Origin: Planctomonas psychrotolerans
GTDB lineage: Bacteria; Actinomycetota; Actinomycetes; Actinomycetales; Microbacteriaceae
Direction: 5' to 3'
DNA length: 64,000 bases
Assembly (NCBI RefSeq): GCF_008642235.1
Contig: NZ_SJEV01000001.1
Location: 2,188,400 to 2,252,399, forward strand
Each line of letters begins with the position of its first letter. The first letter of the stretch is position 1. The position numbers and the translations under genes were made by a program. The notes below the pieces were generated by a model. That model saw only the letters and a program-made list of their open reading frames with translations, made no database searches and had not been told where the DNA came from. Positions 51,656 to 63,004 of this stretch are shown here, piece after piece.

Positions 51656-54600
51656 GTGATCCTTTCGGGCTTGATTACTGCGCTTTCGCGCGCCTCCACG
51701 TTCCGCGACGCGCTCGCCTACTCGGGCCGGGACGCGGATTTCTCCCTCACCGACGGGCTGCGCGCCCCGCTGCTCGGGGCACTGCTCGCCCGCCGCGCCG
51801 TCGAGAGCGGGGCGGGCACCGCCGCCGTCTCCGTCCCCGGCTGCCTGTTCGCGCTCACGGCGACCGGGCGCGAGTCGGAGAGCCTGCGCGAGAGTCTCGC
51901 CGCGGTCGCGCCGTCCGCGGAGATCGTCGAGTTCCCCGCCTGGGAGACCCTCCCGCACGAGCGTCTCAGCCCGAGCGCCGAGATCGTCGGCAAGCGCCTG
52001 CGGGCGCTCCGCCGGCTGAAGGAGTGGGACGAGGCCAGGCTGTCCGGCGCTGCCGACCTGCATCCGCTCATCGTGGTCGCGTCGGTGCGCGCCGCCCTGC
52101 AGCCGGTGGCCGACAACCTCACCGACTACGCACCGATCTCCCTCACGGTGGGGGACCGGGGTGCCGACCTCCCGTCCATCGCGCGGGGACTCGTCGATCT
52201 CGCCTACGCCCGCGTCGACATGGTGACGCGACGCGGGGAGTTCGCCGTTCGCGGCGGCATACTCGACGTCTTCCCGTCGTTCGCCGACCACCCCGTGCGG
52301 GTGGAGTTCTTCGGCGACGAGGTGGACCAGATCCGCGAGTTCTCGGTGGCCGACCAGCGATCCCTGCCCGACGACATGCGCACCGTGGAACTCGGCGCCA
52401 GTCGCGAGATGCTGCTGACCCCCGCCGTGCAGCAGCGCGCCCGCGAGATGCGCAGCGAGTTTCCGAGCCTGTCGACCATGCTCGAGAAGATCGCGGAGGG
52501 CATCCCGGTCGAGGGCATGGAGAGCCTCGCGCCGGCGCTCATCGACCGGCTCGTTCCGGTGACGCACTACCTGCCCGAGGACTGCGCCGTGGCGGTGATC
52601 TCGCCCGAGCGGGTGGCCACCCGGGCCATCAGCCTCGCCGAGACGAACCGCGAGTTCCTGTCCGCCGCCTGGAACGCCGCCACCGCCGGCGCCGAGTCGC
52701 CGATCGACCTGGCGTCGGGCGACTTCCTCAGCCTCGGCGAGCTGCGCTCGACCAAGGGGAATCGTCCGTGGTGGACGCTCAGCCAGTTCCAGGCCACCGA
52801 CGTGCTGCCCGAAGACCTCGAGATCGACGAGGTGCTGACCGTGCGCATCGACGCCGAGACCGTGCCGAGCTTCACCGGCAACGCGTCGGGGGCGATCGAG
52901 CACGTGGCCGACCGCCTGAAGAACGGCTGGAACGTGGGCATCGTCGCGCACGGTGCCGGTCTCGTGGAGCGGGCCGCCGACCTCCTCGCCGAGCACGAAC
53001 TGCCCGCCCGCATGGTGGACGACTTCCCGGAGGAACCGGAACGCGGAATCGCCTACCTCGTGAAGGCGGGACTGGCCGCCGGCTTCGAGCTGACCGAGAC
53101 CAAGCTCGCCGTGCTCACCGAGGCCGAGTTCTACGGACGATCGGCCGGCTACGACTCGCGGCAGGTGAAGAAGCTCGCCACCCGACGGAAGAACGTGGTG
53201 GACCCGCTTCAGCTCTCGGCCGGCGACTTCGTCGTGCACGCCACGCATGGCATCGGCCGCTTCGTCGAGATGGCGCAGCGCGAGGTGTCGACGGGCGGCC
53301 GCAACGCCGTGAAGCACAGCCGCGAGTTCCTCGTGATCGAGTACGCACCCAACAAGCGCGGGTACCCCGCCGACAAGCTCTTCGTGCCCACCGACCAGCT
53401 CGACCTGCTCAGCCGCTACGTCGGGGGAGAGGCGCCGACCCTGTCGAAGATGGGCGGCAGCGACTGGGCGGCGGCCAAGGGCAGGGCGCGTCGTGCGGTG
53501 CGGGACATCGCCGTCGAACTGGTGAAGCTCTACTCCGCCCGGATGGCGAGCAAGGGACACGCGTTCCCGCCCGACACCCCGTGGCAGCGCGAGCTCGAGG
53601 AGGCCTTCCCGTTCGTCGAGACCCCCGATCAGCTGCAGGTCATCGACGAGGTCAAAGCCGACATGGAGCGTCCCATCCCGATGGACCGCCTCGTCTCCGG
53701 TGACGTGGGCTTCGGCAAGACGGAGATCGCCGTGCGCGCCGCGTTCAAGGCCGTTCAGGACGGCAAGCAGGTGGTGGTCCTCGTGCCCACCACCCTCCTC
53801 GTGCGCCAGCACCTCGAGACGTTCACCGAGCGATTCGCCGGCTTCCCCATCCACCTCCGCGCGCTCAGCCGGTTCCAGACCGATCGCGAGGCGCGGGAGA
53901 CGGTGAAGGGTCTCGAGGACGGGTCCATCGACATCGTCATCGGCACCCACCGGTTGCTCACCGACAAGATCTCCTACCGCGACGTCGGCCTCGTGATCAT
54001 CGACGAGGAACAGCGCTTCGGTGTCGAGCACAAGGAATCGCTCAAGAAGCTGAAGAACAACGTCGACATCCTCGCCATGAGCGCGACGCCGATTCCGCGC
54101 ACGCTGGAGATGGCGGTCACCGGCATCCGGGAGATGTCGACCCTCGCGACACCGCCGGAGGAGCGGCACCCGATCCTCACCTTCGTCGGCCCCTACAGCG
54201 AGCGCCAGGTCGCGGCGGCCATCCGTCGCGAGCTGCTGCGCGAGGGGCAGGTCTTCTTCGTGCACAATCGCGTCTCGAGCATCAGCCGCATCGCGAGCCA
54301 GATCGCCGAGCTGGTGCCCGAGGCCCGGGTGGCGGTGGCGCACGGCCAGCTGCCGGAGCACGTGCTCGAGCAGGTCGTGGTCGACTTCTGGGAGCGCAAG
54401 TTCGACGTGCTCGTGTCGACCACCATCATCGAGACCGGCCTCGACATTGCGAACGCCAACACCATCATCATCGACCGCGCCGACAAGTACGGCCTCAGCC
54501 AGCTGCACCAGCTGCGCGGCCGGGTGGGCCGTGGTCGGGAGCGGGCGTACGCCTACTTCCTCTACGACGCCGACAAACCGCTGTCCGAAACGGCGCACGA

Positions 54601-55279
54601 CCGGCTCGAGACCATCGCGGCGAACAACGAGCTGGGATCCGGCATCCAGGTGGCGCTCAAGGACCTGGAGATCCGCGGCGCCGGCAACCTGCTCGGCGGC
54701 GAGCAGTCCGGACACATCCAGGGCGTGGGCTTCGACCTGTACCTGCGGATGATCGGCGAGGCGGTGTCCACCTTCCGCGGCGACGTGGCCGAGGGGCAGA
54801 CCGAACTGCGACTCGAGCTGCCCGTCGACGCGCACATCCCCGAGGAGTACGTGGACAGCGAGCGCCTGCGCCTCGAGGCCTACCAGAAGCTCTCCACCGC
54901 GAGCGCGCCCACGGCGGCCGACGACCAGATCGACCTTGTACTCGACGAGCTCACCGATCGTTACGGCGAACCCCCGGCCGAGGTGGCGAACCTCATCGCC
55001 GTGTCGCGGCTCCGCCGCTTCGCGCAGAAGGCGGGACTCTCGGAGGTCGTCGCGATGGGACCGAACCTGCGGGTGGGACCGGCGCACCTCGCCGACTCGA
55101 TGCAGGTGCGCCTCCAGCGCATGTATCCGGGATCCAAGATTTTCGCTCAGACGAGCGTCGCCGCCATCCCCCTGCCGAAGTCCGGCGGTGAGGTGCTGGC
55201 CGATGCCGACCTCATCGTGTGGGTGAGTTCGTTGCTCGAGGCGGTCTTCGCGCCCGTTCCCGCTCCCGCGACCTCATGA
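51656..55279 (+). CDS. mfd: Transcription-repair coupling factor Mfd
   Basis: 1207 residues, full length. UvrB-like N-terminal part (FPAWETLPHERLSPSAEIVGKRLRAL), the RNA-polymerase-interacting region around LSAGDFVVHATHGIGRF, and the helicase core with Walker A SGDVGFGKTE, box II IIDEEQRFGVEHKE, ATPIPRTLEMA, the TRG motif HNRVSSI and STTIIETGLDIANANTIIIDRA, plus QLRGRVGR. It removes stalled RNA polymerase and recruits excision repair. The stop overlaps mazG (ATGA). Confidence 0.97.
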   Translation: MILSGLITALSRASTFRDALAYSGRDADFSLTDGLRAPLLGALLARRAVESGAGTAAVSVPGCLFALTATGRESESLRESLAAVAPSAEIVEFPAWETLPHERLSPSAEIVGKRLRALRRLKEWDEARLSGAADLHPLIVVASVRAALQPVADNLTDYAPISLTVGDRGADLPSIARGLVDLAYARVDMVTRRGEFAVRGGILDVFPSFADHPVRVEFFGDEVDQIREFSVADQRSLPDDMRTVELGASREMLLTPAVQQRAREMRSEFPSLSTMLEKIAEGIPVEGMESLAPALIDRLVPVTHYLPEDCAVAVISPERVATRAISLAETNREFLSAAWNAATAGAESPIDLASGDFLSLGELRSTKGNRPWWTLSQFQATDVLPEDLEIDEVLTVRIDAETVPSFTGNASGAIEHVADRLKNGWNVGIVAHGAGLVERAADLLAEHELPARMVDDFPEEPERGIAYLVKAGLAAGFELTETKLAVLTEAEFYGRSAGYDSRQVKKLATRRKNVVDPLQLSAGDFVVHATHGIGRFVEMAQREVSTGGRNAVKHSREFLVIEYAPNKRGYPADKLFVPTDQLDLLSRYVGGEAPTLSKMGGSDWAAAKGRARRAVRDIAVELVKLYSARMASKGHAFPPDTPWQRELEEAFPFVETPDQLQVIDEVKADMERPIPMDRLVSGDVGFGKTEIAVRAAFKAVQDGKQVVVLVPTTLLVRQHLETFTERFAGFPIHLRALSRFQTDREARETVKGLEDGSIDIVIGTHRLLTDKISYRDVGLVIIDEEQRFGVEHKESLKKLKNNVDILAMSATPIPRTLEMAVTGIREMSTLATPPEERHPILTFVGPYSERQVAAAIRRELLREGQVFFVHNRVSSISRIASQIAELVPEARVAVAHGQLPEHVLEQVVVDFWERKFDVLVSTTIIETGLDIANANTIIIDRADKYGLSQLHQLRGRVGRGRERAYAYFLYDADKPLSETAHDRLETIAANNELGSGIQVALKDLEIRGAGNLLGGEQSGHIQGVGFDLYLRMIGEAVSTFRGDVAEGQTELRLELPVDAHIPEEYVDSERLRLEAYQKLSTASAPTAADDQIDLVLDELTDRYGEPPAEVANLIAVSRLRRFAQKAGLSEVVAMGPNLRVGPAHLADSMQVRLQRMYPGSKIFAQTSVAAIPLPKSGGEVLADADLIVWVSSLLEAVFAPVPAPATS

Positions 55280-55959
55280 CGAACGATCCCGCTCCGACCC
55301 CCGCCCCGGCCACCCGGCTCGACGAGCTCGTCGAGGTCATGGCGAGGCTCCGGGGTCCGGGCGGGTGCCCGTGGGATGCCGACCAGACGCACGAATCCCT
55401 GGTCACCTATCTCGTCGAGGAGACGTACGAACTCGTCGAGGCCATCGAGACCGGTGATCGCGACGCGATGCTGGAGGAGCTCGGCGACGTGCTCTACTCG
55501 GTGCTGTTCCACGCCGACATCGCCGCGAACACCCCGGGCGAGGACTTCGACATCCAGGACGTTGCGGAGCGGATGACCGCGAAGATGGTCGGTCGCCACC
55601 CGCACGTCTTCGGCGACACCGAGGCGCACACCGCCGACGACGTCGTGGGGTTGTGGGACGAGCTGAAGGCGCGGGAGAAGCCGTCGCGGAGCAGCGTGCT
55701 CGATGGCATACCGCAGGCGATGCCGGCTCTGGCGCTGGCCGACAAGGTGATCGGCCGCGCCGGGAAGGTCGGAGTCCTCGTTCCCTCGGCGGGTGCGGTC
55801 CCGACCTCGGAGGACGAGCTCGGTCCGCTGCTGCTGTCGATCGTCGCGTCGGCTCGCTCCGCGGGGCTCGATGCGGAGCGGGCGTTGCGCGCCGCCGTGC
55901 GGACTCTTCAGCGGGAGATCCGCGATCAGGAGGCGGGGTCGAACGCTCCCGGCGCATGA
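55276..55959 (+). CDS. mazG: MazG family nucleoside triphosphate pyrophosphohydrolase
   Basis: 227 residues. One clear MazG domain: LVEVMARLRGPGGCPWDADQTHESLVTYLVEETYELVEAIE and MLEELGDVLYSVLFHADIA, with the EExxE and ExxD metal-binding residues, then KMVGRHPHVFGD. The second half has only a vestigial domain, as in mycobacterial MazG. It removes non-canonical or excess NTPs. Directly after mfd, as in M. tuberculosis. Confidence 0.95.
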   Translation: MTNDPAPTPAPATRLDELVEVMARLRGPGGCPWDADQTHESLVTYLVEETYELVEAIETGDRDAMLEELGDVLYSVLFHADIAANTPGEDFDIQDVAERMTAKMVGRHPHVFGDTEAHTADDVVGLWDELKAREKPSRSSVLDGIPQAMPALALADKVIGRAGKVGVLVPSAGAVPTSEDELGPLLLSIVASARSAGLDAERALRAAVRTLQREIRDQEAGSNAPGA

Positions 55960-56025
55960 GGCAGGACACGTGATTAGGGTGGCACCAGCAGTTCCGAAGC
56001 TTTCGGTCCACAACGAGGAGTCCTC

Positions 56026-56646
56026 TTGGCGCGAAAAGCAAATCCGAACCGCAGGGTGGTGTTGTTAGAGGGCATCACCGAAGCGTTGTTCACCCGCTCG
56101 ATCGGTGAGATCTCGTTCCGCTCGCTGGCCGAGTCGCTCGGGGTGAGCACGTACACGCTCGTCTACCACTTCGGCACCCGCGAGGAGCTGCTGAAGGCCA
56201 TCCTCCAATCGGTCACCGACCGGCAGAACGACGCGCTCGGCCTGGTCGACGCCCACCACTCGACCGTCGAGGCGTTCATCGAGTCCTTCCACACGGCCTT
56301 CGCGATCATGGTCGACCCGGCGAACCGCCAGCTCCAGCGCATCGAGTTCGAGGCCGCGATGATGGGCGTCATGAGCCCGGACCTGCTGCCGATCGCGCGG
56401 GGCACCTTCGACCTGTGGCTCGACGTGTCCGCCGAGGCGCTGCGGGGCCTCGGCCTCTCGGCGGAGCCCGCCCACGACAGTGCGCGTTTCATCATCGACG
56501 CGATGTACGGGCTCAAGTACGACCTCGTGCTCACGGGGGACACCGCACGGGTCCGATGCACCTTCGACTCGGTGCTCACCGAGTATCGCGAGAAGGTCGT
56601 CCGACAGCTCTCGCAGGAACCCGGGGGCACCGCGCCGCGCGACTGA
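56026..56646 (+). CDS. TetR family transcriptional regulator
   Basis: 206 residues. HTH: NRRVVLLEGITEALFTRSIGEISFRSLAESLGVSTYTLVYHFGTREELLKAIL. The C-terminal ligand domain has TVEAFIESFHTAFAIMVDPANRQLQRIEFEAAMMG. The TTG start is chosen because GAGGAG lies 5 nt before it, and the HTH follows after ten residues. A -10 TAGGGT (55975-55980) gives a 40-nt leader. It converges with the ABC-2 operon and could regulate it, but no operator is seen. Confidence 0.9.
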   Translation: MARKANPNRRVVLLEGITEALFTRSIGEISFRSLAESLGVSTYTLVYHFGTREELLKAILQSVTDRQNDALGLVDAHHSTVEAFIESFHTAFAIMVDPANRQLQRIEFEAAMMGVMSPDLLPIARGTFDLWLDVSAEALRGLGLSAEPAHDSARFIIDAMYGLKYDLVLTGDTARVRCTFDSVLTEYREKVVRQLSQEPGGTAPRD

Positions 56647-56652
56647 GTCGCG

Positions 56653-57729
56653 TCAGGCGATCCGGCTGCCCTTCGGCAACTTCCTCGCGGGCGTGCGGGT
56701 GCGGGACGTTCCCCAGAGCAGGGCGCCGGCGCCGAGGAGCACGTGACTGGCCAGTCCCACGAACCAGGTGGGCACCGTGCGGTCGTACACCTGCTCCGGC
56801 GTCTCGTACTCGCCCATGCCCTTGGCGTCGTACATGGCGCACTCGTCGATCGTCACGTCGAGGTCGGGCGGGATCTGCGCGGAGCGGACGCCCGACGCGA
56901 TGGCACCGAAGAGATCGGTGGGATTCCCGTTGCGGTCGAAGCTGCCGGCCGCCGCATCCGCAAGCACCAGATAGGGGTTCGCCGCCAGCACCCCCCAGTA
57001 GTAGTCGTAGCGGGGCTGGGTCGAGGTCGTGATCATCGGGTCGAGGCAGGGCGGCGGGCCGTCGAACTGCGGCCCTGCGCCGAAGTCCGTTCCGGCCTCG
57101 TAGTCGATGCCGATGTACGTGGTCTTCATCGGGGACTGCGTCGCCGCACCGCCGAGGGTGAACACGATGAGGGTGCCGATGCTGAGGGCCGCGACCGCGA
57201 GGTAGGTGGTGACCACCGAGAACAGCGGGCGGGGGATGACGCCGGACAGGCCCACGCCCAGTGCCGCGACCACCCCGAGCTCGATGGCGAGCACGATCAC
57301 CGCCGTGACGATGGTGTCGGCCGCGACCGCCCCGAGCGCCACGGAGAAGATCAGGAAGGGCAGGGCGACCACGAGGAACGCCAGTGCGGCGGTCCACGCG
57401 GCGAGGAACTTGCCGAGCACGAGCTGCCCTGTGGACACGAGGGTGACCTGGGTCGTGGCGAGGGCGCCGGCGTCCCGGTCGCCGTTGATCGCGTTGCCGC
57501 TGAGCGCGGGTGCCACCAGGGTCCCGAGCAGGAGCACGAGGAAGATGATCGTGGAGAACAGGTAGCCGCCGCCGGTGTTGGCGTAGGAGATGCTGAGCCA
57601 CAGCATCAGCGTCGCGCCCGCCACGACGAGGGCGAAGGTGCCGAGCAGCACGTACCAGGCCACGCCGCGCACGCGCTGCCGGAGTTCGAGGCCGAGGACG
57701 GTGCCGAGTCCGCCGAGGAAGGTGCTCAC
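56653..57729 (-). CDS. ABC-2 type transporter permease
   Basis: 358 residues with about six hydrophobic segments (LLGTFALVVAGATLMLWLSI, LFSTIIFLVLLLGTLVAPALSG, ALAFLVVALPFLIFSVALGAV, TAVIVLAIELGVVAALGVGL, TTYLAVAALSIGTLIVFTL and a final one near LVGLASHVLLGAGAL). The large loop between the fifth and sixth helices (about 95 residues, DYEAGTDFGAGPQFDGPPPCLDPMI) is outside. GTG 57729 overlaps the ATPase stop (GTGA). The cargo is unknown. Confidence 0.9.
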   Translation of the reverse strand: MSTFLGGLGTVLGLELRQRVRGVAWYVLLGTFALVVAGATLMLWLSISYANTGGGYLFSTIIFLVLLLGTLVAPALSGNAINGDRDAGALATTQVTLVSTGQLVLGKFLAAWTAALAFLVVALPFLIFSVALGAVAADTIVTAVIVLAIELGVVAALGVGLSGVIPRPLFSVVTTYLAVAALSIGTLIVFTLGGAATQSPMKTTYIGIDYEAGTDFGAGPQFDGPPPCLDPMITTSTQPRYDYYWGVLAANPYLVLADAAAGSFDRNGNPTDLFGAIASGVRSAQIPPDLDVTIDECAMYDAKGMGEYETPEQVYDRTVPTWFVGLASHVLLGAGALLWGTSRTRTPARKLPKGSRIA

Positions 57730-58694
57730 GACTCCTCCGTTCTGCGCAGGTCGAGGAAGGTGTGCTCCAGGTCGCCCACGGCCGGCGCGAACGACGAGAT
57801 GGATGCCCCCGACGCCACGAGCGCCGACAGCAACGCCGCTGCATCGGCCTCTCCGCTCACCGAGACGAGCGTACCGAGCGCGTCCACCGACACCCGGTCC
57901 GGCGGCACGCCGACCGTGCGGAGGGCCGCAGGCAGCCTGCTTGGGTCGACGCTGCGGATGCGCCACTGCCGGGTGCTGGTACGCGTGGCCGCGATGCGGT
58001 CGGCGGATGCGGTGGTCCCCGCCTCCAGATACACGGCGGCGGTGGCCATCTCGTCGAGTTCGGAGAGCACGTGGCTCGAGACGAGAATCGTCCGTCCCTC
58101 GGCCGCCAGGCGGGACACGAGCACGCGGAGATCGACGCGCGCACTCGGGTCGAGCCCCGACGCCGGTTCGTCGAGCAGCAGCACCGACGGGTCGTGCACG
58201 AGGGACCGGGCCAGGCTGAGGCGCTGCTTCTGGCCGCGCGACAGCACGCGGGTGGGCTGATTCGCCAGCTCATCGAGGCCGACCAGGCCGATCAGCTCCG
58301 ACGCCCGGGTGGCCGACGTGGCACGGTCGAGGCGGTGGAGACGGCCGGTGATCTCGAGGGTCGCCCGCACGCTGAGGGTCGACCAGGAGCCGAGGATGTC
58401 GGGCATCCAGCCCATCCGCGCCCGCACCTCGGCGGGGTGGGTCACCGGGTCGAAACCCGCCACGCGAATGCTGCCGCCGTCGGGTCGGAGCAGGGTGGCC
58501 AGCATGAGCAGCAGCGTGGTCTTGCCCGATCCGTTCGGACCGATCAGGGCGGTCACCGCCCCGGGCTCCGCGGTGAAGGTCGCGGACCGCACGGCGTGCA
58601 CGCCGCCGAACGACCGGCTCACGCCCGTGACCGTGATCCCCTCCGACAGCGCGGCTCGGTCGGGCGGGATGTCGGCGGGCGGGGCGTTGGTCAC
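57726..58694 (-). CDS. ABC transporter ATP-binding protein
   Basis: 322 residues. Walker A GPNGSGKTT, signature LSRGQKQR (a variant of LSGGQ), Walker B SVLLLDEPASGLD and switch SSHVLSELDEMA. The C-terminal 90 residues form the extension typical of drug or polymer exporters (DrrA-like). Paired with the permease just downstream by stop/start overlap. GTG 58694 has GGAAAG upstream. Confidence 0.93.
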   Translation of the reverse strand: MTNAPPADIPPDRAALSEGITVTGVSRSFGGVHAVRSATFTAEPGAVTALIGPNGSGKTTLLLMLATLLRPDGGSIRVAGFDPVTHPAEVRARMGWMPDILGSWSTLSVRATLEITGRLHRLDRATSATRASELIGLVGLDELANQPTRVLSRGQKQRLSLARSLVHDPSVLLLDEPASGLDPSARVDLRVLVSRLAAEGRTILVSSHVLSELDEMATAAVYLEAGTTASADRIAATRTSTRQWRIRSVDPSRLPAALRTVGVPPDRVSVDALGTLVSVSGEADAAALLSALVASGASISSFAPAVGDLEHTFLDLRRTEES

Positions 58695-58836
58695 GATGGC
58701 GCTTTCCGGGAAGGGGAGTGTGCAGCGGTGCCGCCGGGCGGTGCCGCTGTCCTCACGATAGGACGCCGGGTGCCGGGTCCGCGTCATCCTGCCGGGGGAA
58801 AATGCGCGGGGATCGACAGCCGCTCGGGGGATCTGG

Positions 58837-58842
58837 AACGCT
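58837..58842 (+). promoter_or_regulatory. Possible -10 box for the DUF503 gene
   Basis: AACGCT ends 6 nt before the ATG at 58849. The match to the -10 consensus is weak, but the spacing is the same as for other leaderless genes here. Confidence 0.3.
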
Positions 58843-58848
58843 GGTCGC

Positions 58849-59145
58849 ATGTGGATCGGCTGGATCGAGTTCGACCTCCTGCTGGGTGACGTGCACTCGC
58901 TCAAGGAGAAGCGCTCGGTCGTCCGGCCGCTGATCGCCGAACTGCGGCGACGCTTCGCGCTCACCGTGGCCGAGGTCGATGCGCTCGATCTGCACCGGCG
59001 GAGCGGTATCGGCGTCTCGGTGGTGGCCGCCGATCCGGCGCACGTCGTCGAGCTGCTCGACTCGGTGGAGCGCTTCGTGGCGGCGCGACCGGAGGTCGAG
59101 CTGCTCTCGGCGCACCGTCGCATCCTGTCGTCCACCGACGAGTGA
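58849..59145 (+). CDS. DUF503 (YlxP-like) protein
   Basis: 98 residues: MWIGWIEFDLLLGDVHSLKEKRSVVRPLIAELRRRFALTVAEVD, the hallmark DUF503 start with HSLKEKR. Members are small proteins often found near ribosome assembly genes (ylxP-rbfA) and have been linked to nucleic acid or ribosome functions. The role here is unknown. It reads into hisS after 44 bp. Confidence 0.92.
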   Translation: MWIGWIEFDLLLGDVHSLKEKRSVVRPLIAELRRRFALTVAEVDALDLHRRSGIGVSVVAADPAHVVELLDSVERFVAARPEVELLSAHRRILSSTDE

Positions 59146-59177
59146 CGCGTCGGCCCTGGGCACCGGGGCATCCCTGT

Positions 59178-59183
59178 CAGAAT
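59178..59183 (+). promoter_or_regulatory. -10 box for a leaderless hisS mRNA
   Basis: CAGAAT ends 6 nt before the ATG at 59190; no ribosome binding site lies between. Confidence 0.45.
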
Positions 59184-59189
59184 GAACCA

Positions 59190-60491
59190 ATGGCGTCGAT
59201 CACCCCTCCCCGCGGCATGCGCGACTTCCTTCCGGCCGAGAAGGCGAGGCGCGAAGGCGCACTCGCCGTGATCCGCCGGACGTACGCCGCGCACGGGTTC
59301 GACGAGATCGAGACGCCGGTGATGGAGGACGTGCAGCGACTGCACTCCGGCCTCGGCGGTGACAACGAGAAGCTCGCCTTCACGGTGCTGAAGCGTGCGC
59401 TCTCCGGCGACGAGTTGCGCGCCGCCGCGGACGGCGGCGACGTCCTCGCGCTCGCCGACCTGGGGCTGCGCTTCGATCTGACGGTGCCGCTCGCTCGCTT
59501 CTACGCGTCTCACCGCGCCGAGCTGCCGACCGTGTTCCGTTCGGTGCAGATCGCGCCGGTGTGGCGTGCGGAGCGACCGCAGAAGGGGCGCTACCGCCAG
59601 TTCATGCAGTGCGACATCGACATCATCGGGGAGTCGGGACAGCTCGCCGAGGCCGAGCTCATCACCGCGACCGCGGCAACGCTCGAGGCCCTCGGACTCA
59701 ACGGCTGCACCATCCGCATCAACGACCGGCGCATCCTGTCGAGCCTCCTGCACCACTGCGGATTCGATCCGGCACGCCACGCGTCGGTGCTCGTCACCAT
59801 CGACAAGCTCGACAAGATCGGCGTCGAGCGCGTGGTCGAGGAGCTCAGCGAGCAGGGAGCCGACGCGGCAGCGGTGCTCGGCGGCATCCTCGACGCGCTG
59901 GAACCGCACCTCGCCGACGGGGGAGTGGCGCTGACCACCGAGGCCATCGTCGGGATCCTCCCCGCGGGCATCGATCCCGACGCGGTCGCCGACCTGGAGA
60001 CCCTCGCCGGCGCGCTCGGCTCGCTTCCCGAAGGCGTCCGGTTGCGCTTCGACCCCACGCTCGTGCGGGGGATGGGGTACTACACCGGCACCATCTTCGA
60101 GGTGGCGCACCCCGAATCGGGCAGTTCGGTCGGCGGCGGCGGGCGCTACGACGGGATGATCGGACGCTTCCTCGGTTCCGACGTGCCGGCCTGCGGCTTC
60201 TCGATCGGCTTCGAACGGGTGGTCGACCTCGCCGAGCTACCGCCGACCGCGGGAGCGGACTCGGTGGCGCTGGTGTACGACCCCGCCACGCCGGTCGCGG
60301 TGCTGCTCTCATTGAAGAACGCGCTGTTGGCGGAGGGGCGCCGCGTGCGCCTGGAACGCCGTCCCAAGAACGTGAAGCCGCTGCTCGCCCAGCTCGCCGC
60401 GTCGGGGTTCGCGTCGGTCGCCTTCGTCGACGCCGGTACGTCCGACGCCTCGGCGCTGGAGTTCCGCCCCCTCGGCGCCCCCGCCCCCTGA
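59190..60491 (+). CDS. hisS: Histidyl-tRNA synthetase
   Basis: 433 residues, class II synthetase. Motif 1 region PPRGMRDFLPAEKARREG and FDEIETPVMED, LRFDLTVPLARFYASH, motif 2 VWRAERPQKGRYRQFMQCDIDIIG, the histidine-binding FDPTLVRGMGYYTGTIFEV, GGGGRYDGMIGRF and motif 3 GFSIGFERVVDL. The C-terminal anticodon domain (last 90 residues) is slightly short. ATG 59190 gives the conserved N-terminus directly. Confidence 0.97.
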   Translation: MASITPPRGMRDFLPAEKARREGALAVIRRTYAAHGFDEIETPVMEDVQRLHSGLGGDNEKLAFTVLKRALSGDELRAAADGGDVLALADLGLRFDLTVPLARFYASHRAELPTVFRSVQIAPVWRAERPQKGRYRQFMQCDIDIIGESGQLAEAELITATAATLEALGLNGCTIRINDRRILSSLLHHCGFDPARHASVLVTIDKLDKIGVERVVEELSEQGADAAAVLGGILDALEPHLADGGVALTTEAIVGILPAGIDPDAVADLETLAGALGSLPEGVRLRFDPTLVRGMGYYTGTIFEVAHPESGSSVGGGGRYDGMIGRFLGSDVPACGFSIGFERVVDLAELPPTAGADSVALVYDPATPVAVLLSLKNALLAEGRRVRLERRPKNVKPLLAQLAASGFASVAFVDAGTSDASALEFRPLGAPAP

Positions 60492-62378
<1,887 letters not shown>

Positions 62379-62406
62379 GCCCCGAGCTAGCGCGAAGCAG
62401 CACGGA

Positions 62407-62447
62407 TGCGGGCGGGGAGGCTTCGGCCCTCCCGCCCGCAGTTCTTT
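62407..62447 (+). terminator. Rho-independent terminator after eno
   Basis: TGCGGGCGGG (62407-62416) pairs with CCCGCCCGCA (62431-62440), closing on a C-TTCG-G tetraloop with a one-base bulge, followed by GTTCTTT. It is the strongest terminator in the window and lies between eno and ftsB. Confidence 0.8.
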
Positions 62448-62482
62448 CCCCGACACACGATCCGCCGCACGGAAGGGGGCAC

Positions 62483-63004
62483 ATGAGGCCGTTCACGAAG
62501 CGCCGCGACCGCGACGAGACCGAGCGTGTTCCCGCCGCCTTCTCCTCCGGGAACGAGGCCACCGGCAACTGGCTCCGCAGCATCCGCTTCTCCGGATTCT
62601 CGATCATGGTGCTCTCGCTCATCGTGCTGTTCATCGTCGTGCTCGCCCCCGGGCTCAAGATCTACCTCGAGCAGCGGCAGCAGGTGGCCGAACTCGAGGC
62701 CGCCGTGGCCGCCCAGGAGGCGGAGATCGACTCCCTTCAGGACGAGCGCGCCCGGTACAACGACCCGGCCTACCTCAAGGCGGAGATCCGCGACCGCCTC
62801 TTCTACGTGATGCCGGGCGAAACCTCGTTCCTCGTGATCGACGACCTGGGCGAGGTGGCGTCGGCCGAGACGATGCCCGTGAGCGAGAACCTCCAGGAGA
62901 CGCGCGTGGACTGGGTCTCCACCCTGTTCGGGTCGGTGATGACCGCGGGTCTCAGCGACGTGCCGCCGGACGAGCTGACCACGACAGAATCGACACCCGG
63001 ATGA
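62483..63004 (+). CDS. FtsB/DivIC-type septum formation initiator
   Basis: 173 residues. A basic cytoplasmic N-terminus (about 45 residues), one transmembrane helix (FSIMVLSLIVLFIVVLAPGL), then a coiled coil EQRQQVAELEAAVAAQEAEIDSLQDERARYNDPAYLKAEIRDRLFYVMPGE with the FtsB-family ending. It helps activate the division machinery. The position after eno and before DUF501 equals that of Rv1024 in M. tuberculosis. Coupled to the next gene by ATGA. Confidence 0.93.
   Translation: MRPFTKRRDRDETERVPAAFSSGNEATGNWLRSIRFSGFSIMVLSLIVLFIVVLAPGLKIYLEQRQQVAELEAAVAAQEAEIDSLQDERARYNDPAYLKAEIRDRLFYVMPGETSFLVIDDLGEVASAETMPVSENLQETRVDWVSTLFGSVMTAGLSDVPPDELTTTESTPG

Noticed and set aside
51587-55087. 1166-residue minus-strand open frame
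   Set aside because: It is antisense to mfd, whose motifs are complete on the other strand. The translation is low-complexity and histidine/arginine/glycine rich.
56026-58694. Toxin-antitoxin or defence system near the TetR/ABC-2 genes
   Set aside because: The genes are a plain TetR regulator and a standard ABC-2 transporter pair; nothing suggests a toxin or nuclease.
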